Below are positions 57,321 through 64,000 of a stretch of 64,000 bases of DNA, piece by piece. The notes under the pieces were generated by a model. That model did no database searches. It had not been told where the DNA came from and was given only the letters and a program-made list of their open reading frames with translations. The stretch lies in NCBI GenBank assembly GCA_016802295.1, contig JAESIW010000162.1:1281346-1345345 (forward strand). The letters are read 5' to 3'. Positions within the stretch are counted from its first letter, which is position 1; each line of letters opens with the position of its first letter. This stretch comes from Brachionus rotundiformis (taxonomy: Eukaryota; Rotifera; Eurotatoria; Ploima; Brachionidae). The translations under genes were made by a program, and so were the position numbers.

Positions 57321-58511
57321 CTACCACAATTCTCCATCGGTTTCTTTGGCAGGCACTTCAATGATTCGTGGCTTGTCAATAATTCTAGCAGTTCTGTTTC
57401 CTTTTTCAACAATGCCAATAATCCATGCTTGAAAACCCTCTTGATTTTGGATATCTTTACAATACGCAGCTGCTTGCTCTCTTGGCAAAGCAACCAGCAG
57501 TCCACCTGAAGTTTCAGCTGAAGTTCCCTGTACAAGATTAAACATATTGTTACACGCTTTGCTTATGCCAGTCATTTTGGCAATAATCGGCAAATTATGA
57601 ATGACAAAACTGACTTCACTTTTTTGGTGCTTAGCCAAATTTTGTGCATGTCCCAATAGGCCGAATCCAGTGACATCGGTGGCCGCATGCGCGTTATACT
57701 TGTGCATTAGCTGGGCTGCTATGCGGTTAAGTCTGGTCATTGAGCTCATGGCTCTTAAATAAGCCTTGCGAACTTCTTCCTCGCTCACAACTAATTTTAT
57801 TTTGTTCCATCTCTCCGGGTTATCAAGCCATTGATGAGCATTTACGGCCACTTGAGTTCCCAGTGGCTTGGTAAGGACTAGAACGTCGCTTATCATGGCA
57901 TTATCTGGTGAAATAAACTCTTGATTTGAGCAAATAGAGGTAGCTACACCTCCAATGATTAGCCATGGATTGAACACTGTCTGGCCACCATTTACCGAGG
58001 TTCCCGCCTCTTCTGCACAATCCTTGAATCCTTGGATCATTCTAGGCATTATCAAGTCCCGTTCTTTGTCATCGAACTTTGTGGTCACGCTCAAAAGCAT
58101 GAGCATGTTGTCCACTTCGGTAACCCCCATTGCATACAAATCACTGAGAACATTGGCACAAGCTATTTTGCCCATTGTGTAAGGATCTTCTATCAGAGGA
58201 TAAAAAAAGTCTGTAGTTTGGATCAAGTTGAGTCCTGAATGTCGAAGAGGAATGACACAAGAGTCCAGCCCTATTCCAAACGAGGCTTGTGGATGGGGTG
58301 AAAAATTAGCTATTTGGTTGTCGTTTGTTTGTTGTGGTGTTGGCTTTGGTGTTGAGTGAAGTCCCTCCAAGAGCTTTAGTAAAACTGCTTGAGGGACCTT
58401 ACACCCTCATCCTTTGAGATCTGAAAATTTGGTTAGTCGCCAACCCGAATCAAGTCCATGTTCTTCTGGAACAAATGGTTTCCTCAAATCTTCTTCGCTA
58501 TTAAGCGACAT
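57321..58511 (-). CDS. SEPHS2: Selenophosphate synthetase 2, selenocysteine-containing (396 aa)
   Basis: Makes selenophosphate from selenide and ATP, the selenium donor for Sec synthesis. A single exon encodes 396 residues if the in-frame TGA at 58409-58407 (codon 35) is read as selenocysteine: LTKFSDLKG-U-GCKVPQ, exactly where SPS2 proteins carry the catalytic Sec/Cys. Further family segments: FGIGLDSCVIPLRH, QTTDFFYPLIEDPY, IACANVLSDLYAMGV, GQTVFNPW, LTKPLGTQVAV, HAATDVTGFGLLGHAQN, ETSGGLL and RIIDKPRIIEV. A SECIS element lies in the 3' UTR. An ATG-initiated read starting after the TGA would lack the catalytic loop. The gene has no intron, unlike most neighbours. Confidence 0.97.
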
Positions 58512-58862
58512 TTGATTAAAAAACTAAAATTCTTATTTATTTATTTAATAAGATATTTTGGCACCAAAATTAAAATTAAATTAATTTAGTAATTTAATTA
58601 AGAAATCTGAAAACAAGGTAAATTATTTCGTTAGAAACCTATTTAAAGATAAAGTTATAAAAAAAAATTTTTGCACAGTCAACATTTCAAAGTGAATTTT
58701 TAAAAGAATTTTTAAAATTTATCAAAATTGGTTCAGACTTTATTATTGTCTGGTACAACTTTTAATTATAAACTTTAAAAAAAATTAATAATTTCAAAAA
58801 TATCATATTTTATTAAATACATTTATTGACAAACAAAGATAAGATAAAAAATACTAAAATAT
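58512..58862. other. Intergenic
   Basis: About 350 bp of AT-rich DNA upstream of SPS2 and downstream of the next minus-strand ORF; nothing recognised. Confidence 0.5.
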
Positions 58863-59369
58863 TTAAAATTTTGGCCTATTTGGAAAAACTTTACCACAGT
58901 CTTTTTGTTTGGCTTGTTTTTCATTTTTGCAAACATTCTCATTTTTTTTCCTAATTAAATGTAACAAAATTAAAAATGATATAATTAAAATTCCAATAAA
59001 AGACACACAAAACAATTTAGTGAAAGTAAATTTCTTAGGGCTTATCAATGTGGACAAAGAGTGGGAATAATTTTCTAAATAAATGTCTGGTTTATGGGGA
59101 AGTTTGAAGTTTCTGTTGAGTAAACTGGATATTTCTTCATCATTTGATTGAAAATTTCCCTCATTTAATACTTTTGTATCTATTAAATCACCATTGGCGG
59201 GCCATTTAACCAAAATCTGGCGAAAATATTCTCCAAGTGTGGTGTTAGATGTTAGCACCAAGTCAGATGAGTCACTGATCTTATTGTTTGAGTTGTTGGT
59301 TGATTTTAATTTCTGCAGACTTGATATTGAATAGTCCAAAAGCTTTTCTAGCAAAGAACTGAAATTCAT
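58863..59369 (-). CDS. Single-pass membrane protein of unknown function (168 aa)
   Basis: An uninterrupted 168-codon ORF starting MNFSSLLEKLLDYS. The N-terminal two thirds are polar with several potential N-glycosylation sites. One strongly hydrophobic segment (about residues 120-140, FCVSFIGILIISFLILLHLI) is followed by a Lys/Asn-rich tail (RKKNENVCKNEKQAKQ). No signal peptide is evident, so the topology is uncertain. I recognise no family. Length and clear membrane architecture argue for a real gene. Confidence 0.6.
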   Translation of the reverse strand: MNFSSLLEKLLDYSISSLQKLKSTNNSNNKISDSSDLVLTSNTTLGEYFRQILVKWPANGDLIDTKVLNEGNFQSNDEEISSLLNRNFKLPHKPDIYLENYSHSLSTLISPKKFTFTKLFCVSFIGILIISFLILLHLIRKKNENVCKNEKQAKQKDCGKVFPNRPKF

Positions 59370-59973
59370 TTTGACCGAAAATTAATTTTTTCAATTGGTA
59401 CAGATAAATATTAAAATATATATCCAGGTCACTTGATGAATATTTTTGGCCTATTATTTTTTTATCTCATAGGAAATAAAATCGATCAAATGACCATTTG
59501 CAAGCATTCCTATGCTAAGATTAAACTTTTTTAAAAATTGGCTCAAAATTACCTTAACAATTGTGGTAACCATAACCAACAGCCATTTTAATTTTAAAAT
59601 TTTGATTTATTAAATCTTTGAAAATTAAAATTCGGTTTATTAATTAATGTTAATATTTTTTTAAATACTGTAAATAAATTTAAATTAATAATTTTAATAA
59701 TTAATGAAAAATTAAACCAATTTTATATTTTTTTTTAAAATTCTAGTGAGATAAATTGGCAAAAGTTAAACAAATCTACCATTTAAGAAGCAAGATTAGT
59801 AATTTTTGGTCAAATTTTTTGATAAGAAAGTTAATAAAAATTTGAAAAAAAAAGTGAATTAAATTAATATTAAGATAAAATCAAGAACACACGATTTTGC
59901 TCTTATACAATTCAAACACATTCTAGAAGCACTCTACTTTAAGTTTTAGCTCGAATTTTTCTAAATTGGAAAA
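59370..59973. other. Intergenic, divergent promoters
   Basis: About 600 bp between the unknown membrane protein (minus) and the LEM-domain gene (plus). AT-rich; nothing further recognised. Confidence 0.5.
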
Positions 59974-61050
59974 ATGATAAAGCCAGAAGACGTGCCAAGC
60001 TTAAATGATGGCGAACTAATGAAAGTACTTAAGCAAGCTGGGCTTAACAAAGGTCCCATAACTTCCACTACTCGGTCGTTGTATGAAAAAAAACTAATGA
60101 AATTTTTACAGCAATCTAAATTGCCAGAGAACATGGCTCCCATGAAGGCTCATGCAGAAAAAACTTTAGATAAAACAAAACCCAATTCGGTTGAACCATT
60201 AAAAGAATCAAACAAAAAAGACTCTGTACACACAAACTCACCAATGCAGGCTGAAAAAAAGCCTAAACAGAACAGACCAATTCGTACTCTAATTCAGCCA
60301 GATGATGAACCAGTTGGTCGCACATCAAATCATAAAATGAATCAAAATCAGATGCCTGATTTGGCAAAGCGAAGCGATTACGGGACCAAACTTGAACTTT
60401 ATGGCAAGAAAATTGAACCAGCTCAAGAAAAGATAATCTATCCGAGCGTGAGCCAAAAAAGTCAATCCGTTTACACTCCTCCATTGGATATGCAAAGAAA
60501 TAGAAATCCTCCCGAAACACTAGTATTGAAAGGCCGATCTGAGACAAATTCAAATTGCTTGCTGGACAAATGGGAAAAAAAAGATCCAAGATCTGCTTCA
60601 ACAAAATTTGCCAATAGCACTTTGCCACTGGAATTTAAGCTAATCAACAATGAGGAAAAGAACACAAGTCTGTCGGAAAGGTATATTAAAGAAGATAGAC
60701 CGTTCTTGGGCTTCATCAGAACCGATCGTCATGCAACACAAACAGATTATTTGCTCAATAAACGCAGCATTGTTAAGATTGATCAATCCATTCCAATGAG
60801 ACAATTGAACAAGTCGCCCGAGTTTAATTCACAACCTTTGGTAGATCTAAGTCCACAACTTGAGCTGAAAGCAAAAAATGAAACTGACCAAGTCTCTTCT
60901 TCTATAACAGTTACTAAATTGAAGCAAGATCAAAAGGAACATTCGGACTGGATAAGAGAAAATTTTAAATATCTATTATCAGTCTTTTTGATAACAATTA
61001 TTGTATATTATTGCTTGCAGGCTACTGAAGAAGATAATATAGTACTCTAA
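59974..61050 (+). CDS. LEM-domain inner-nuclear-membrane protein (emerin/LAP2-like), 358 aa
   Basis: Residues about 4-43 form a LEM domain (PEDVPSLNDGELMKVLKQAG, then GPITSTTRSLYEKKLMKFL), the helix-loop-helix that binds the DNA-bridging protein BAF. A long polar, disordered middle follows (residues 50-325), then one C-terminal transmembrane segment (about 332-350, YLLSVFLITIIVYYCLQA) and a short acidic lumenal tail. N-terminal LEM plus a tail-anchored helix is the architecture of emerin, so the protein should tether chromatin to the inner nuclear membrane (inference from architecture). The middle shows no MSC/RRM domain, so it is not a MAN1/LEMD2 type. Single exon. Confidence 0.88.
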   Translation: MIKPEDVPSLNDGELMKVLKQAGLNKGPITSTTRSLYEKKLMKFLQQSKLPENMAPMKAHAEKTLDKTKPNSVEPLKESNKKDSVHTNSPMQAEKKPKQNRPIRTLIQPDDEPVGRTSNHKMNQNQMPDLAKRSDYGTKLELYGKKIEPAQEKIIYPSVSQKSQSVYTPPLDMQRNRNPPETLVLKGRSETNSNCLLDKWEKKDPRSASTKFANSTLPLEFKLINNEEKNTSLSERYIKEDRPFLGFIRTDRHATQTDYLLNKRSIVKIDQSIPMRQLNKSPEFNSQPLVDLSPQLELKAKNETDQVSSSITVTKLKQDQKEHSDWIRENFKYLLSVFLITIIVYYCLQATEEDNIVL

Positions 61051-62432
61051 AAAATATTGAAAAGTTTATAATTGAGAATTTTGTGTAAATTTTTTCTAAA
61101 TTAGGTTTATTTTTCTACATAGTTCATTATTACTTTATTTATATAAATAAATATTTTGATTAAATACAAATTTTTACTTCAATTTAAATAGTTTTACTTG
61201 GTCTTGGTCTTGAACCATATCTTGTACTAAAGTTTAATTGGCATGCCAAAAAGTGAAATTCATATAATTTGTCTGTGTTATGGGATATCCATCTTACCAA
61301 ACTTATCCTCAGAAAGTCAAACAAGAGACATGGAATTTTATAAAAAAATTCTAAATCAACACTGATTATATTATAAATAATATAGCTAATTACTTGCTTA
61401 ATATTTGATAAAAATTAATAAAATATGATTCCAGGAGTAGATTTTTGCTCCAATCTATTATTAGATCTTCTTGTGCCATACCGGATTCATTAGCCAACTG
61501 TTGAAAATTCCTTTAGGTTGAAAACTATCAAAATCTTCCGTTTGTTTGAGTGCAAAAACCTTTGTTTTATTTTTATCTATCTAGCCTTTGAATTATTTCT
61601 CTCCAAGAGTAACTTTAGATATTCTTTAGGTCTTCAGGGACACCAGGGCTTTAATTGCCATTAGATGCTATCGAAATCCAGTTATTTTTAAAAATTATCA
61701 TATGCTGGTACTGATTTAGCTATTAATGGATAATTGACTTGTTTTAATCAAATAGCCATACCAACTACATGCTAAAACTAGTGCATTTTCCCAATCTTGG
61801 CAATTCCATATTGAATGACTCTGCAAAATCCACATTAAGGGAAATATTTGGTTCTAAACTTAACCTTAGATGGAAAGACTACCCAGTTACACATCAGTGG
61901 CTAACTGTAGTAATTAGATAATAAGTAATTTTAAAAAATGAAAGTGATTTGAAAACTCTCTGATCAAAGGCGATCTGACCATTTCGGATCGTGGACCTTA
62001 GAACGTTCTACATTGGAACATGAAATGACTAAGATTTTATCCTGCTTTTCGATCATGGTAGTGGTCAAATTCTTTCAAATAGGTCAAAGTAATGTTATGA
62101 AAAGAAAAATGACTCAAATTTGGCTAATTTTTGGTCTAATGAAAAAAAAAATCTTTTTTTGGCAAGATTTATATATTAAAAAATAAAATTAATTTAATCA
62201 ATCAATTGAAAAAATACAAAAATTATTACCAGTTAAAACATGGTCAATTAGAGAATCAAATAAATAATTTATTAGCTTGATTTTCTAAAATTATTTAATA
62301 TATTTTAGTAGTAATAATTTATTTTATTGATAAATTTTGAAAAAAAAAATGATATTTTTAGTTTGGCTTTTTTTCATAAAAGTTTAACATTTTTTTAAAA
62401 ATTAATTTTTAGGCTTTTTTGCTTTTTAAATT
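61051..62432. other. Intergenic between convergent genes
   Basis: About 1.4 kb. From 61200 to 62100 it is less AT-rich and has scattered short open stretches on both strands (for example a minus-strand DSFQPKGIFNSWLMNPVWHKK near 61540-61460), suggesting a decayed gene or element. I could not assign a family. The rest is AT-rich 3' flank. Confidence 0.45.
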
Positions 62433-64000
62433 CTAAAATCTAGCTAACCACATACGACCTCTAGTTCTATTGTAGTCTGGCAGTTGTTCTACTGGACCAA
62501 CAGCCGAAATCGCTGGACATTGGTCATAAATATATTTCATAGCTACTTTACGGATAACATTTGCATTAACTGCATCAATGCGATCTTCCAATTCAGCCAA
62601 TGGCAAACGTCTGTTGTAGACCAGTAATTGGCGACCTATTTCTTCACATATTGGAGTCGATCCGTCCAACTGAAGTAAAATGTTAGTTCTTAACAAATTT
62701 TTGGCTCGGTTAACTTCAGCTTCGGTAACACTGGTACATAATCTCATCCTTGATTAAATCTTAAACTTAGCTATCTCTTAAATATCTGCTATAATTACCA
62801 TTCTTCCTGCAAAGATATCATGAAGTCGTCTATTTTCAATCTGTCGGTAACAAAGTATACACCCCATAGACCAGTGTCAGCGTAGCATGTGTTAAAAGCC
62901 TGGAAACTATGGCAAAGATTGTACTTAGCACTGCTTTGAGCTAATCGACTGCCAATGTTACCTCCACTTCCCATTGATCTAAAACAAATAAAAATAATTT
63001 TGATTTAAATAATTTTTTTTTCAATTTTATAACCTGTCCCAGCTTCCCAACATGGTACTGGCTACCATTAAAGGAATGGTGTCGGCATCAGACCACGAAG
63101 TACCCTCGACACTGATAGCAATATGAGCCAGTCTCATATCATCATCTCTAACTCTTATTTCACTACCTGTGAATCTGCAAGGCTCCAATCCTTGGACTTG
63201 TGTATTGGTATCGGCCTTTAGTGAGCCAAAGTGCTGTTCGGCAAGCTTAACCAATTCGTCATGGTTGACACCACCGGCCGCAGCCAGTACCATTCTAGAG
63301 GGCTTATAGTGAGTGTTAATGTAGTCACGCAAGTCTTTGGCAGTAATTGATTGTATGTTCTCAGTAGGTCCAAGAATGGTGCGACCCAATGGAGTTCCTT
63401 GATAGGCTGTAGCGTGCAAGTGGTCGAATACAACCTCTTGTAAATTGGTCTCGACTTCTTGCATCTCTCTCAAAATAACTCCTCTTTCCCTTTCGATCTC
63501 AGCTTCACCCAATGTGCTGTTCTGCAAAATATCCGACAGAATATCAACTGCCTTTGGCAAATCTTTGCTAAACGCCTTTGCATAATAGACTGTCTGTTCT
63601 CTTGATGTATAAGCGTTCAAGTGAGCACCCATATTTTCAACTTCCAGTTCCAAGTCAGTCTGGGTCCTTCGTTTAGTTCCCTGATTGGAAAAAAGAGCAA
63701 TTTTTTTCTTCATAATTAACTTATTTTTGGAAATTAATCTTTACTTTAAATGCCATATGTTCCAAAAAATGGGCAGTGCCGTTTGTTTTTTCTGTTTCGA
63801 AGCGACTTCCAGCATCGATCCAGATTCCGACCTTTGGCAATTTTTAAATCTAATCTCTCTTTTAAAGATTAAAATTACAGTGCATGTCGGAAAACCGTAG
63901 TCTTCGGTGGCCACTCTCAAGCCATTTGAAAGAGTGGTTACTCTGGTCTCTGGCATAGTGTTTGCCAAGTGTTCATAACTTTGCGAATTTGCTAATCTTG
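62433..64000 (-). CDS. PMPCB: Mitochondrial processing peptidase subunit beta (5' end outside window)
   Basis: Zinc metallopeptidase subunit of the matrix presequence protease (M16 family). Exons in the window: beyond 64000 to 63879, 63831-63745, 63680-63034, 62978-62799, 62748-62433. The inverzincin motif HFLEH (in AHFLEHMAFKGT) spans exons 2-3 and is followed by ENMGAHLNAYTSREQT and GVILREMQEVETN, whose Glu completes the zinc site. SLQEEWMRLCTSVTEAEV and LLQLDGSTPICEEIGRQ lie near the C-terminus. An intact active site marks the beta rather than the alpha subunit. Introns are 47-64 nt. The N-terminal presequence and start codon are not in the window; the first visible residues read RLANSQSYEHLANTMPETRVTTL. 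Confidence 0.97.

Noticed and set aside
57203..57535. Minus-strand ORF overlapping the SPS2 3' end
   Set aside because: Another-frame reading across the SPS2 end and SECIS; composition typical of a shadow.
58407..58409. TGA as a nonsense mutation making SPS2 a pseudogene
   Set aside because: It sits at the known Sec position, the rest of the frame is intact and a SECIS is present.

Overview
This window reads as nuclear DNA of a small, AT-rich metazoan genome. Nearly every recognisable gene is an animal orthologue (FACT subunit Spt16, TECPR1, TBCD, HAKAI, MIA40/CHCHD4, mitochondrial processing peptidase beta, a selenocysteine-containing selenophosphate synthetase, a Ly6-type protein and a LEM-domain protein). 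Most introns are only about 45-60 nt and extremely A/T-rich, the shortest being 23 nt. A compact, strongly AT-rich lophotrochozoan such as a monogonont rotifer would fit, but that assignment is inference. I assembled multi-exon genes by hand from GT-AG (once GC-AG) junctions, frame continuity and family similarity. Every assembled CDS totals a multiple of three.

Layout. 0.4-3.8 kb: Spt16 (minus). 6.1-10.1 kb: TECPR1-like tectonin/DysF protein (plus). 10.1-12.5 kb: decayed gag/reverse-transcriptase/RNase H retroelement (minus). 13-15.8 kb: C9orf85-like gene, tRNA-Ile(AAT) and a prostaglandin-reductase-1-like enzyme. 17.6-20.9 kb: a gene with five tandem C2HC fingers. 22.3-24.5 kb: Ly6-type GPI-anchored protein, NOPCHAP1-like chaperone and a tiny membrane protein. 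25.7-30.9 kb: LINE debris and two tandem paralogous single-pass membrane proteins. 31-39 kb: a large inverted repeat straddling the first exon of a big disordered-protein gene (33.6-40.4 kb), whose 3.3-kb intron holds one repeat arm, a LINE tail and a non-autonomous DNA transposon. 41.1-45.7 kb: two tandem polyamine/spermine-oxidase-like flavoenzymes. 46.2-47 kb: neuronal-calcium-sensor-like EF-hand protein. 47-50.4 kb: gene-poor, with one structured candidate ncRNA. 50.5-56.8 kb: densely packed TBCD, HAKAI, MIA40 and BolA. 57.2-58.5 kb: Sec-containing SPS2 with a SECIS element. 58.9-61 kb: unknown membrane protein and LEM-domain protein. 62.4-64 kb: beta-MPP, 5' end outside the window.

The genes are mostly housekeeping and do not form one pathway or cluster. 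Several neighbours are close enough to share regulatory space: TBCD and HAKAI diverge from about 185 bp, MIA40 and BolA converge within about 65 bp, and the C9orf85-like gene diverges from the tRNA. The accessory interest lies in the 25-39 kb repeat-rich region, the finger-repeat gene, the tandem membrane-protein family and the structured island near 48 kb. I found no CRISPR array, origin or bacterial-style operon.
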